Assembly: GCF_034424155.1 (NCBI RefSeq)
Contig: NZ_CP139992.1
Location: 4,294,012-4,358,011 of the forward strand
Source of the DNA: Hafnia alvei
GTDB lineage: Bacteria; Pseudomonadota; Gammaproteobacteria; Enterobacterales; Enterobacteriaceae
DNA length: 64,000 nt
Reading direction: 5' to 3'
In this document: positions 20,609 through 32,312 of the stretch, in pieces
How the letters are laid out: every line of letters starts with the position of its first letter
Numbering within the stretch: the first letter of the stretch is position 1
Notes under the pieces: model-generated
Database searches by the model: none
Seen by the model: the letters and a program-made list of their open reading frames with translations, nothing else
What the model was told of the DNA's origin: nothing
Made by a program: the position numbers and the translations under genes

Positions 20609-20623
20609 CCGCGCGGGTTATTC
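20603..20623. terminator. Palindromic terminator spanning two stop codons
   Basis: GAATAACC and GGTTATTC form a perfect 8-bp stem around GCGCG. The left arm contains the prkB TAA and the right arm contains the complement of the M20 gene's TAA. Each strand lacks a long U-run, so termination may be weak or assisted. Confidence 0.6.
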
Positions 20624-21799
20624 AGCCATTAATAGATACTGAATAAAGCCCAAATGTAGCTTCAGGCCGATACGCATAGCGTCCTCATCCAATTTAAATT
20701 TTGGATTGTGGACGCCATAAACCGCACCCAAATCTTCATTCCCGCTGCCGATAAACAGAAAACAGCCCGGTACTTTTTCCAGATAAAAAGAGAAGTCCTC
20801 GCCGCCAAACATCGGCGCAGGCATTTCAAGCACGCTTTCTTTTCCGAGTTGCTGTTCAATAACTTCGCGCGCAATCCGGCTCGCCTCAACGTCGTTATTG
20901 CCGATGGTATAGCCTCGCGTCCAGCGAATATCATAATCCGCGCCGTGCGCCTGCGTAATTCCGGCAACGGTTTGCTCAACCAGCTGTGGTACTTTCTCGC
21001 GCACGCTCGCCACATGGGTGCGTAAAGTGCCTGCCAAAGCAGCCGTTTGCGGGATCACGTTGTAGCCGCCCTCTGATTTAAACGTCGCCACGGTTAATAC
21101 CGGTGTCTGCAAAGGATCGATTTTACGCGCGACAATATTTTGCAGCGCAGTCACCACCTCAGCGCCAATGACCACCGGATCGATACACAGCTGCGGCATA
21201 GAGCCATGGCCGCCTTTTCCTTTGATGGTGATATCAAAGTTGTCGCTGGATGCGCAAAACACCCCCGATTTCCAGCCCACGACGCCCGTTGGGAAGTTCG
21301 GCATGACGTGCAAACCAAAAATCATGTCCACGCCGTCTAAAACACCGAGTTTAATCAGCTCTTGTGCGCCACCGGGCGGAACTTCCTCGGCGTGCTGAAA
21401 TATAAAGCGCACCTGCCCACGTAATTGGCGGTGACATTGAGCTAAAACACTGACCGCCCCCATCAACATGGCCGCATGTGAATCATGTCCGCATGCGTGC
21501 ATCACACCAGAGTGCGTTGAGGCAAAAGGCTCTTCGCTCTCTTCCTGAATCGGCAATGCATCAATATCAGCACGTAGCGCATAGCGAGGGCCACTCAATG
21601 CCCCGACTAAATCAACCACCACGCTGTTATTCGTCGGGCGCGATATCGAAATGTTCTCTACATGAGACAGTTCTTCGGCAATATAGTCGGCTGTTTTCTG
21701 CTCTTGGAAGGAGAGTTCAGGGTTTGCATGAATGTGCCGACGCCAACGAATAACATCCGGCATAACAGATAACAACATAGCATCAAGTTCACGTTTCAT
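20618..21799 (-). CDS. M20D family amidohydrolase/peptidase
   Basis: Cytosolic zinc/manganese hydrolase of the M20D group (hippurate hydrolase, IAA-amino-acid hydrolase, AbgA/AbgB and related). It has 393 residues. Metal ligands are visible: C103 and H105 in [12 protein letters not shown]138/E139 in [12 protein letters not shown]164 in [11 protein letters not shown], and a C-terminal His in VHNPKF. The lid dimerisation domain is about residues 180-290 ([11 protein letters not shown]). It lies 15 bp downstream of an MFS gene on the same strand, with a LysR gene divergent. This suggests uptake and hydrolysis of an N-acyl or amide-linked compound. The substrate is unknown. Confidence 0.85.
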   Translation of the reverse strand: MKRELDAMLLSVMPDVIRWRRHIHANPELSFQEQKTADYIAEELSHVENISISRPTNNSVVVDLVGALSGPRYALRADIDALPIQEESEEPFASTHSGVMHACGHDSHAAMLMGAVSVLAQCHRQLRGQVRFIFQHAEEVPPGGAQELIKLGVLDGVDMIFGLHVMPNFPTGVVGWKSGVFCASSDNFDITIKGKGGHGSMPQLCIDPVVIGAEVVTALQNIVARKIDPLQTPVLTVATFKSEGGYNVIPQTAALAGTLRTHVASVREKVPQLVEQTVAGITQAHGADYDIRWTRGYTIGNNDVEASRIAREVIEQQLGKESVLEMPAPMFGGEDFSFYLEKVPGCFLFIGSGNEDLGAVYGVHNPKFKLDEDAMRIGLKLHLGFIQYLLMAE

Positions 21800-21814
21800 C
21801 GTACATCTCCCCTG

Positions 21815-23020
21815 TTACGCAGTTTCACGAACTGGGCTATAGGTTTTTCCTGCCAGCGGCAGGATCACCAGCCCAGAGACAATCATGACCACAACCAGAA
21901 AAACAAAAGTTGAAAAATAACCTTGGCTCATCTTCACCAGATACCCCATGGCAATCGGCGCAACAAAACCGCCCAAGGTGCCACCGGTGTTAATAATCCC
22001 CATCGCGGCGCCCATTACGTCAGTCGGCAAACGTTTCATTGGTAAAGTGAAGACGGTGACAAACGACGCCATGAGGAACACATAGCCGAAGAATAAAAAC
22101 AGGCTGGCCGAAATAGCCGAAGATGTGGCGTAAACCAACCCAATACAGACCGCGCTCAGCAACGAACACGAACAAACCACTTTGTGCTCTTTACCCTGCA
22201 TGTATTTGCCAACGAAATAGCCGGTGCACAAAGACGAAATCCACATCCCCAGACCGCCCGCCGCGGCCACTAAGCTGGATACGCCCAACGGCAGCCCACG
22301 GTTTTGCACCAAGAATTTAGGCAGCCATGCCATCAGGCCGTAGGACGGAATGTTCAAACAAAAAATGGCGATAAACAGCAAAATAACGATAGGGCTTTTC
22401 AACAGCTGGCGATAAGGCCCGCTTTTCTGCTGGGTAGAAGATGTTGGCCATGCCTTCTGTGGATTTGGCACCAGCCACAAAATGCAGCCCGAGATGATAA
22501 AGGCCAAAATACCCAACGAAGCAAAAGACCCGCGCCAGCCAATATGCTCAAGACAATATACCGCCACCAACGGGCCTAACGTCATCGCCAGCCCCGCCGA
22601 GGACAGCAGAATAGACTGCGCAAAAGTGCGCTGCTCAACGGTGAAATTTGCCGTCACCGCTTTCGCACAGGAGGTCGGATAGCCCGCATGTCCCATACCC
22701 GCCAGAAAACGAAACGTCAGCAATAAACCAAAAGTGAGCCCCACCCAGCCGAAGCACATAGCAAACCCACCCAGCAGAAAGAGTGAGCTACACAAGACTT
22801 TTTTGAATCCAAAGCGATCGTTCAGCCAACCGGCGGGGATCTGAAAAATGGAATAGGCGAGAAAAAAAACGCCGGTGATATAGCCTAATTGCTCAGGCTG
22901 GAGAGAAAACTCCCGCTCGATAGGCAACAGAGCAAACCCCACCACGGTTTTGTCGATATAAACAATGGCGTAACCGATAAACAGTAAAAAAATCATCAAT
23001 GAACGGCGCTGAAATTGCAT
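21815..23020 (-). CDS. MFS transporter (ACS-like)
   Basis: Twelve-helix major facilitator of 401 residues, probably an anion:cation symporter-type importer. The loop 2-3 signature GWLNDRFGFKKVL is clear near residue 63, and TM1 carries IDKTVVG. The ATG at 23020 has AGGAG eight bases upstream; an upstream TTG is rejected. It forms a probable two-gene operon with the M20 amidohydrolase 15 bp downstream. Pairing with an amidohydrolase suggests import of an organic acid or amino-acid conjugate; this is inference. Confidence 0.85.
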   Translation of the reverse strand: MQFQRRSLMIFLLFIGYAIVYIDKTVVGFALLPIEREFSLQPEQLGYITGVFFLAYSIFQIPAGWLNDRFGFKKVLCSSLFLLGGFAMCFGWVGLTFGLLLTFRFLAGMGHAGYPTSCAKAVTANFTVEQRTFAQSILLSSAGLAMTLGPLVAVYCLEHIGWRGSFASLGILAFIISGCILWLVPNPQKAWPTSSTQQKSGPYRQLLKSPIVILLFIAIFCLNIPSYGLMAWLPKFLVQNRGLPLGVSSLVAAAGGLGMWISSLCTGYFVGKYMQGKEHKVVCSCSLLSAVCIGLVYATSSAISASLFLFFGYVFLMASFVTVFTLPMKRLPTDVMGAAMGIINTGGTLGGFVAPIAMGYLVKMSQGYFSTFVFLVVVMIVSGLVILPLAGKTYSPVRETA

Positions 23021-23211
23021 AGCCAAACTCCTCGCTGAACGGCGTCAACCCTGACAGAGGCTCAAACGCATAGGGGTGCTTATGTGATGTGCATCGCTTT
23101 CTTTTTATTAACTGCGCGCCAGATGGCATTGATGAAAATATCGTCTTTACCCACACCGTGTAAGATGTCATTTTTTTTGGGGTGATGCTTTTTATTGATA
23201 GGGGAAGCGCG

Positions 23212-24123
23212 GTGAAATATCTGCCAAAAATTCAGCAGCTAAAAACGTTTCAGGAAGTGATTCGTCGAGGAAGTATTCGCGCCGCCGCGCGCGCGTTAAA
23301 CCAGTCACAGCCTGCAATAAGCAGAGCGATCAAAGAATTGGAACATACGCTGAATACGCAGCTTATCGTGCGCGGAGCCAAAGGAATGATGCTGACTGAA
23401 ACAGGAAGCGCGTTTGCGGCACGCTCGCAGCTTATTTTGGAAGAACTCCAGCGCGCGGCAGATGAAATTGAGCAAATAAGCCAATATTCTCAAGGGTCGG
23501 TGTCTGTAGGCTTTTCATCGCTGATTGCGCTAACCGTGTTTCCTCAGGCCGCTGATACCTTTAAGTCTCAGTTTCCACAGGCCAATATACACGCCAAAGA
23601 AGCGCAGCTCTCGACGCTTCTACCGGCCTTGCGTGAAGGGCGACTCGATTTTGCCATCGGCACGCTAACAGTCGAAACTACGCCAATAGATCTGGTCCGT
23701 GAGCCGCTATTTGAATCGCCCTTTTGCATTATCGCTCACCGCGATAACCCATTTTCTCAGGCTAAGTCGTTAGAAGAGCTGAAGCACGCAAAATGGCTGA
23801 TACCTGAAACCGATATGGGCTACTACCAGCAGCTAGAATCAGCCATGGGGAATTTTTACCACCAGCTTAGCCAATCACCGATCCGAACGGACTCCGTGGT
23901 GTGCGGATTAAGCATGGTGCAACAGGCACAATACCTCACCATCGTGGCCCGGGCGATGCGGGAACCGCTGGGATTAGACAATACGCTCTGTGCATTGCCT
24001 ATCGACGATTTACCCACCGCCCAGTATTGCGTGTTCTATTCACAAAAATCGCCGCTGACCTTAACGGCGCGGCGATTCTTGGATTTATTACGTTGGGAAT
24101 GCCAAAACTATGCTTGGGAGTAA
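23212..24123 (+). CDS. LysR family transcriptional regulator
   Basis: 303 residues from a GTG at 23212, which has GGGG seven bases upstream and gives the typical LysR start KYLPKIQQLKTFQEVIRRGS. The HTH follows (SIRAAARALNQSQPAISRAI, about residues 21-40) and then the substrate-binding domain. Start codons at 23182/23185 would add ten atypical residues. It is divergent from the MFS-M20 pair over 191 bp, the classic layout for a LysR regulator of its neighbour. It resembles the AbgR/TdcA branch, in line with an M20 hydrolase target, but the ligand is unknown. Confidence 0.88.
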   Translation: MKYLPKIQQLKTFQEVIRRGSIRAAARALNQSQPAISRAIKELEHTLNTQLIVRGAKGMMLTETGSAFAARSQLILEELQRAADEIEQISQYSQGSVSVGFSSLIALTVFPQAADTFKSQFPQANIHAKEAQLSTLLPALREGRLDFAIGTLTVETTPIDLVREPLFESPFCIIAHRDNPFSQAKSLEELKHAKWLIPETDMGYYQQLESAMGNFYHQLSQSPIRTDSVVCGLSMVQQAQYLTIVARAMREPLGLDNTLCALPIDDLPTAQYCVFYSQKSPLTLTARRFLDLLRWECQNYAWE

Positions 24124-24134
24124 AAACGTTACTC
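24118..24134. terminator. Palindrome spanning LysR and yhfA stop codons
   Basis: GAGTAA and TTACTC form a 6-bp stem around AAACG. Each arm contains the stop codon of one of the two convergent genes, which are only 5 bp apart. Stem length is modest, so terminator function is tentative. Confidence 0.4.
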
Positions 24135-24536
24135 AACCACGATAGTTTCAAAGCTGTGGGTAATATTCACCGCTTGACCCAACATCAGCGCTACCGAGCA
24201 ATACTTCTCGGCCGATAAGGCGACTGCGCGTTCAACGGCTTTATCAGTCAGTCCTTTGCCGGTAACCACGAAATGCAGATTGATGTGAGTAAACAAACGA
24301 GGGGCTTCTTCGCGGCGCTCAGAGGTTAATTTTACTTCACAGTCGCGCACGTCCAGTCGCCCTTTCTGTAAAATAGAAACCACGTCAATCGCGCTGCATC
24401 CACCCGCAGACATCAGCACCATTTCCATTGGGCTTGGTGCTTTATCGCCAGCGTTTCCATCCATAAGAATTTGATGCCCTGAAGCGGATTCACCCAGAAA
24501 AGTCATCCCTTCAACCCATTTCACTCGTGCCTGCAT
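24129..24536 (-). CDS. yhfA: OsmC/Ohr family protein YhfA
   Basis: Small OsmC-like protein of 135 residues; the family includes thiol-dependent peroxidases, though YhfA's own reaction is not established. The conserved cysteines are in SAGGCSAIDVVSIL (near residue 48) and EKYCSVALML (near residue 114). The ATG at 24536 follows an AAGGGGTG site. It is divergent from crp, as in E. coli, and convergent with the LysR gene. Confidence 0.92.
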   Translation of the reverse strand: MQARVKWVEGMTFLGESASGHQILMDGNAGDKAPSPMEMVLMSAGGCSAIDVVSILQKGRLDVRDCEVKLTSERREEAPRLFTHINLHFVVTGKGLTDKAVERAVALSAEKYCSVALMLGQAVNITHSFETIVVE

Positions 24537-24545
24537 GTTTATCAC

Positions 24546-24865
24546 CCCTTTGGTTAAATTTTGGCATCAGACTACGCTTTCTATAAAAAACAGGCAATCC
24601 GAGGCCTCACTTCTTGATGCTGAAGCGAGACAACACAAGACACCTGCACAAAGCTGTGCTACAAACTATGCCGAAATGGATCTTTATGGATTGAAACGGG
24701 TATAGATCAATAACTCTAGGAAATAATTACCTTAGCCTATTACTCTATATCTCGATTATGAAGTGCTATACAAGTTAATAAGCAAAGCCCCGTGCCACGA
24801 TAAGCACACTGTCAGGATCAGTATCCCGATATTAGGGCAGCGATAACAACAGAGGATAATAGCGA
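24546..24865. other. yhfA-crp intergenic region
   Basis: 320 bp without a supportable gene. It must hold the divergent yhfA and crp promoters. The last 30 bases before crp include an AGAGGAT ribosome-binding site and an ACAACAGAGGATAA stretch resembling the E. coli crp leader. I did not find a convincing CRP box here by eye. Confidence 0.5.
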
Positions 24866-25498
24866 ATGGTTCTCGGCAAACCGCAAACAGACCCGACTCT
24901 TGAATGGTTCTTGTCTCATTGCCATATCCACAAGTATCCGTCCAAAAGTACCCTGATCCACCAAGGTGAAAAGGCTGAAACCCTGTACTACATCGTTAAG
25001 GGCTCCGTTGCTGTATTGATTAAAGATGAAGAAGGCAAAGAAATGATCCTTTCTTATCTCAATCAGGGCGATTTCATTGGTGAACTAGGCTTATTTGAGG
25101 AAGGGCAAGAACGTAGCGCCTGGGTTCGTGCAAAAACCGCCTGTGAAGTGGCTGAAATTTCTTACAAGAAGTTCCGCCAGCTCATTCAGGTCAATCCAGA
25201 TATTCTGATGCGCCTGTCTGCTCAGATGGCTAGCCGTTTACAGGTTACCTCTGAAAAAGTCGGCAACCTTGCATTCTTGGACGTAACCGGTCGTATCGCT
25301 CAGACCCTGCTGAATCTGGCCAAACAGCCAGATGCCATGACTCATCCAGATGGTATGCAGATCAAGATCACTCGTCAGGAAATTGGCCAGATCGTTGGCT
25401 GCTCCCGTGAAACCGTTGGTCGTATTCTGAAGATGCTGGAAGATCAAAATCTGATCTCCGCACACGGAAAAACCATCGTCGTTTACGGCACTCGCTGA
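24866..25498 (+). CDS. crp: cAMP receptor protein
   Basis: Global cAMP-dependent transcription factor. The 210 residues are nearly identical to E. coli CRP. The cAMP pocket is intact ([20 protein letters not shown] with R83, S84) and the recognition helix is [11 protein letters not shown]. From memory the only visible difference from E. coli is Ser at position 122 in AQMASRLQ, where E. coli has Arg. The ATG follows AGAGGAT. It is upstream of yhfK, with a GC hairpin between the two genes. Confidence 0.98.
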   Translation: MVLGKPQTDPTLEWFLSHCHIHKYPSKSTLIHQGEKAETLYYIVKGSVAVLIKDEEGKEMILSYLNQGDFIGELGLFEEGQERSAWVRAKTACEVAEISYKKFRQLIQVNPDILMRLSAQMASRLQVTSEKVGNLAFLDVTGRIAQTLLNLAKQPDAMTHPDGMQIKITRQEIGQIVGCSRETVGRILKMLEDQNLISAHGKTIVVYGTR

Positions 25499-25507
25499 TA
25501 GATGACG

Positions 25508-25537
25508 CCCGTGTAGCCTTGCTGCACGGGTTTCTTT
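25508..25537 (+). terminator. Terminator downstream of crp
   Basis: CCCGTG and CACGGG arms (25509-25530) with an 11-base loop are followed by TTTCTTT. The element starts about 10 bp after the crp stop and ends just before the yhfK start at 25542, so it also overlaps the yhfK leader. Confidence 0.65.
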
Positions 25538-25541
25538 AGCT

Positions 25542-28849
<3,308 letters not shown>

Positions 28850-28885
28850 TTATTCACATCGCCAACAACGATTTGCCAGCTATTA

Positions 28886-28924
28886 AATGAAAATATAATC
28901 ATAAAATATGCATAATAAATCATT
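28886..28924. promoter_or_regulatory. Tandem ARG boxes (ArgR operator) upstream of argD
   Basis: Two imperfect palindromes fit the ARG box core TGAATWWWWATTCA. They are TGAAAATATAATCA (28888-28901) and TGCATAATAAATCA (28909-28922). Their start points are exactly 21 bp apart, the spacing of paired 18-bp boxes separated by 3 bp that bind an ArgR hexamer. They lie 50-85 bp before the argD start. Confidence 0.8.
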
Positions 28925-29062
28925 TTATGGCAACCGTAATTTGCGTTTGTTTTGCCAAAACCTCCCCGTTCAATAACAGCGGTTAAAGTTGAGACTAAGA
29001 TTCAGCGTGCTTATACTTTGAACTTGGAAGTTACGTTCCGCCTCTTCACTTAAGGACTGACC

Positions 29063-30592
29063 ATGAGCGCTCCGCTTACCATTGCTAAGAATCAAAAAGT
29101 CACGCTGCAACTACTTCCGGCGCTGGCCAACCGCCACGGACTGATTACCGGCGCAACGGGTACGGGGAAAACCGTGACCCTACAAAAAATGGCAGAGCAG
29201 TTCTCTCGTATTGGTGTTCCCGTATTTTTGGCCGACGTAAAAGGCGACTTGTCCGGTATTGCCGCTGCCGGCACGCCTTCCGATAAATTACAGAAAAGAT
29301 TAGATGCTTTGCAGGTGACCGACTGGTCGCCGCAGGCGTGTCCGATCATTCCGTGGGATATTTTTGCCGAAAAAGGTCACCCTATTCGTGCCACGGTGTC
29401 AGATTTAGGCCCGCTGTTGCTGTCTCGCCTGCTGGATTTAAACGACGTGCAATCCGGCGTGTTACAGCTGGTGTTTAAGATTGCCGATGACAGCAACCTG
29501 CTGCTGCTCGATATGAAAGATCTCCGCGCCGTGGTGCAGTTTGTGGGGGACAATGCCAAACAGTTCACCACCCAGTATGGCAATATTTCTACCGCGTCTA
29601 TTGGCGCGATTCAGCGCGGATTACTGACGCTGGATCAGCAAGGCGGCGATCATTTCTTTGGCGAGCCGATGTTGGATATTAAAGATCTGATGCGCTGCGA
29701 CGCCAATGGGCAAGGCATTATTAATCTACTGGCCGCCGACAAACTGATCAATCAGCCGAAGCTCTACTCGGTATTCCTTCTGTGGCTACTGGCGGAGTTA
29801 TTTGAACAGCTGCCTGAGGTCGGTGACGTTGAGCAACCAAAGCTGGTGTTCTTCTTCGATGAGGCTCATCTGCTGTTTAACGACGCGCCTAGCGCCCTAC
29901 TGGATAAAATAGAACAGGTCGTGCGCTTAATCCGTTCTAAAGGCGTAGGGATCTATTTCGTTACCCAGAACCCACTGGATATCCCTGACAACGTTCTCGG
30001 ACAACTGGGCAATCGCGTTCAACATGCGCTACGTGCGTTTACCCCACGCGATCAAAAAGCCGTGAAAGCCGCAGCACAAACCCTGCGCGCAAATCCCGAA
30101 TTCAGCACCGAGCAGGCCATTACCGAGCTGGGCGTAGGCGAAGCATTGGTTTCATTCCTTGATGAAAGCGGTCGCCCAACCATCGTTGAGCGCGCAATGG
30201 TTATCGCGCCCAAATCCCGTATGGGGCCGTTAACCGCCGATGAATTGAATCACGCCCTAAATCATTCACCGTTATATGGTCGCTATGACGAAGCCGTCGA
30301 TCGTGAATCTGCCTATGAAAAAATCACCCAGCAGGGCTTCAGCACGGTTGAAAGCGGGGATGAAAAAGCCAGCGCTGACGACGTGAAAAAACCAGAGGCC
30401 AACGCGCAAGAAGGCGGCGGATTGATGGGCAGCTTGAATGAAATTCTGTTCGGCACCACCGGCCCTCGCGGTGGTAAGAAAGATGGCGTGGTACAAACCG
30501 CCGCAAAAAGCATGGCGCGTCAGGTAGGAAGTTCGCTCGGCCGCCAAATTTTGCGCGGCGTTTTAGGCTCGATTATGGGCGGACGTAAATAA
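29063..30592 (+). CDS. yjgR: DUF853/HerA-like ATPase (YjgR family)
   Basis: Predicted P-loop ATPase of the HerA/FtsK-like superfamily, 509 residues; cellular role unknown. Walker [11 protein letters not shown] is near residue 30 and Walker [13 protein letters not shown] near residue 270. An arginine-finger-type stretch [18 protein letters not shown] is near residue 326. A Gly-rich C-terminal tail follows ([22 protein letters not shown]). It is a single gene between argD and pabA; in E. coli its homologue is elsewhere on the chromosome. Confidence 0.88.
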   Translation: MSAPLTIAKNQKVTLQLLPALANRHGLITGATGTGKTVTLQKMAEQFSRIGVPVFLADVKGDLSGIAAAGTPSDKLQKRLDALQVTDWSPQACPIIPWDIFAEKGHPIRATVSDLGPLLLSRLLDLNDVQSGVLQLVFKIADDSNLLLLDMKDLRAVVQFVGDNAKQFTTQYGNISTASIGAIQRGLLTLDQQGGDHFFGEPMLDIKDLMRCDANGQGIINLLAADKLINQPKLYSVFLLWLLAELFEQLPEVGDVEQPKLVFFFDEAHLLFNDAPSALLDKIEQVVRLIRSKGVGIYFVTQNPLDIPDNVLGQLGNRVQHALRAFTPRDQKAVKAAAQTLRANPEFSTEQAITELGVGEALVSFLDESGRPTIVERAMVIAPKSRMGPLTADELNHALNHSPLYGRYDEAVDRESAYEKITQQGFSTVESGDEKASADDVKKPEANAQEGGGLMGSLNEILFGTTGPRGGKKDGVVQTAAKSMARQVGSSLGRQILRGVLGSIMGGRK

Positions 30593-30679
30593 CTCCCTGC
30601 TTTCTTATGCTCTTACTTATGCCCTGCATGATTTATCATCGGGGCATCTGATGTCATTTCCGTACAAAGCGAACCTCTG

Positions 30680-31255
30680 ATGCTGTTGCTGATCGATAAT
30701 TACGACTCCTTTACCTACAACCTCTACCAATACTTTTGCGAACTCGACGCCGACGTTATCGTCCGCCGCAACGACGATCTCACGCTTGAGCAAATCGAAG
30801 CGCTGGCGCCTTCACATCTGGTGATATCACCTGGACCTTGCACACCAAACGATGCTGGGATTTCTTTAGCAGCCATCGAACACTTTGCGGGGAAAATACC
30901 GTTGTTAGGCGTGTGCTTAGGTCATCAGGCACTGGGGCAGGTTTTCGGTGCCAACGTGGTTCGCGCCCGTCAGGTCATGCATGGCAAAACCAGCGCAATT
31001 CGCCATACCAACGGCGGCGTATTCCATGGCTTAAACAATCCGCTAACGGTAACGCGCTACCATTCACTGATTCTGGAAAAAGAGACGCTGCCCGACTGCT
31101 TGGAAATTACCGCGTGGAGTGAACGCAACGGCGAACCCGACGAGATTATGGGCGTACGCCATCGCACCTTAGACGTTGAAGGCGTGCAGTTTCACCCTGA
31201 AAGCATTTTAAGCGAACAAGGCCACCAGCTATTGAAGAATTTTTTGCAGCGCTAG
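30680..31255 (+). CDS. pabA: Aminodeoxychorismate synthase, glutamine amidotransferase component
   Basis: Class I glutamine amidotransferase that supplies ammonia to PabB for 4-amino-4-deoxychorismate, the precursor of p-aminobenzoate and folate. It has 191 residues. The catalytic triad is present: C79 in [10 protein letters not shown] and the His/Glu pair in VQFHPESIL. The oxyanion loop [11 protein letters not shown] is intact. TrpG-type anthranilate synthase subunits are close relatives, but context and sequence support PabA. The fic and yhfG genes that sit between pabA and ppiA in E. coli are absent. Confidence 0.95.
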   Translation: MLLLIDNYDSFTYNLYQYFCELDADVIVRRNDDLTLEQIEALAPSHLVISPGPCTPNDAGISLAAIEHFAGKIPLLGVCLGHQALGQVFGANVVRARQVMHGKTSAIRHTNGGVFHGLNNPLTVTRYHSLILEKETLPDCLEITAWSERNGEPDEIMGVRHRTLDVEGVQFHPESILSEQGHQLLKNFLQR

Positions 31256-31264
31256 AAACAAAAC

Positions 31265-31284
31265 TCCCGCCAACAGCGGCGGGA
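31265..31284. terminator. Hairpin between convergent pabA and ppiA
   Basis: TCCCGCC and GGCGGGA make a 7-bp GC stem with loop AACAGC, 9 bp after the pabA stop and 35 bp beyond the ppiA stop. No strong U-run follows on either strand. Confidence 0.5.
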
Positions 31285-31319
31285 ATCTCAGCTCATAACA
31301 TCAAACCGAATATCAGAGA

Positions 31320-31886
31320 TTATGGCAGTACTTTTGCCGATGTAATCACGATCGGCTTAGAAGGGACATTCTGGTATGGGCCGACGTTCTCAGTACGCAC
31401 CTGAGCAATTTTGTCGACAATGTCCATCCCCTTCGTCACTTTACCAAATACCGCATAGCCAAAATCACGCTGGCCGTGATCTAAGAAAGCATTGTCGGCA
31501 ACGTTAATGAAGAACTGGCTGGTTGCGCTGTCTTTTTCAGCAGTACGCGCCATAGCGATGGTGCCGCGCAGGTTACGCAAACCGTTATCCGCTTCGTTTT
31601 TGATTGGTGCATTCGTGGTTTTCTGCTGCATATCCGCAGTAAACCCACCGCCCTGCACCATAAAACCAGGGATCACACGATGAAAAATCGTGTTGTTGTA
31701 ATACCCGCTGTTCACGTAGTCGAGGAAGTTCTTCACCGACACCGGCGCTTTTTGACTATCCAACTCAATTTCAATATTACCAGCGGTCGTCGACAGTAAA
31801 ACATGGCTGTTGGCAGCCAATGCGGCCGGAGCCAATACCGTCAGCGAAAATAGCGCGGTTAGGGTGACGAATACTCTCTTGAACAT
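31320..31886 (-). CDS. ppiA: Periplasmic cyclophilin-type peptidyl-prolyl isomerase A
   Basis: Periplasmic prolyl cis-trans isomerase, 188 residues. The signal peptide is [20 protein letters not shown] followed by ALA-AN. Cyclophilin motifs are [16 protein letters not shown] (active-site Arg) and [17 protein letters not shown]. The ATG at 31886 has AGGA seven bases upstream; an upstream in-frame start would add ten charged residues before the signal peptide and is rejected. It is convergent with pabA. Confidence 0.95.
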   Translation of the reverse strand: MFKRVFVTLTALFSLTVLAPAALAANSHVLLSTTAGNIEIELDSQKAPVSVKNFLDYVNSGYYNNTIFHRVIPGFMVQGGGFTADMQQKTTNAPIKNEADNGLRNLRGTIAMARTAEKDSATSQFFINVADNAFLDHGQRDFGYAVFGKVTKGMDIVDKIAQVRTENVGPYQNVPSKPIVITSAKVLP

Positions 31887-32051
31887 GACACATCCTTTCT
31901 CTGCGGGCTTTTTCAAAGCAGGTGAACAACAAATTAACTTATCGATTCTAATTAGGCGCTAGCCTATTAGCTACCCATTTACTCACATTTACTTAACGAT
32001 GGGATAAGTCTGAAAAAATGCCGCCTCTTAGCGACGAAAAACACCTAGTTT

Positions 32052-32067
32052 TGCAATCAAGATCACA
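32052..32067. promoter_or_regulatory. Candidate CRP site upstream of the GH4 gene
   Basis: TGCAATCAAGATCACA has a perfect right half (TCACA), the right 6-bp spacing and three of five matches in the left half compared with TGTGA-N6-TCACA. It lies about 100 bp upstream of the palindromic operator of the GH4 gene, in the ppiA-GH4 divergent region, so it could serve either gene. Confidence 0.4.
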
Positions 32068-32101
32068 CTTCATCCCCTACCTAATTATTCAAAAATGAAT
32101 T

Positions 32102-32121
32102 TTTGCGAACTGACTCGCAAA
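32102..32121. promoter_or_regulatory. TTTGCGA inverted repeat in the ppiA-GH4 region
   Basis: TTTGCGA and TCGCAAA are perfect 7-bp arms separated by 6 bases, without a T-run. The symmetry and two-turn size suggest a protein-binding site. No factor can be named. Confidence 0.4.
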
Positions 32122-32152
32122 CCGATTGATGGAAGTTGCTAGTCTTAAACTT

Positions 32153-32172
32153 AAATGAGAGCGCTCTCATTT
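32153..32172. promoter_or_regulatory. Palindromic LacI-type operator upstream of the GH4 gene
   Basis: AAATGAGAGCGCTCTCATTT is a perfect 20-bp palindrome with a central CG step, the usual form of LacI/GalR-family operators. It lies about 140 bp before the GH4 start codon, and a LacI-family regulator is encoded directly downstream of GH4. Assigning it to that regulator is inference from proximity and symmetry. Confidence 0.7.
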
Positions 32173-32312
32173 TATGATCAACGCAAAATACGCTATCTGA
32201 TTTATCAGGTTTATGAGGCGGGTGATAAACCCACGCTATTTATCTCGCTGCTCCTCGTGTTGTCCTGATGATCATCGAAATCCTCATTGCCAGATAAAAC
32301 GGAGATACTCGC

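Noticed and set aside
24546-24865. A CRP autoregulatory site upstream of crp
   Set aside because: Expected from E. coli, but no TGTGA-N6-TCACA-like site was convincing by eye.
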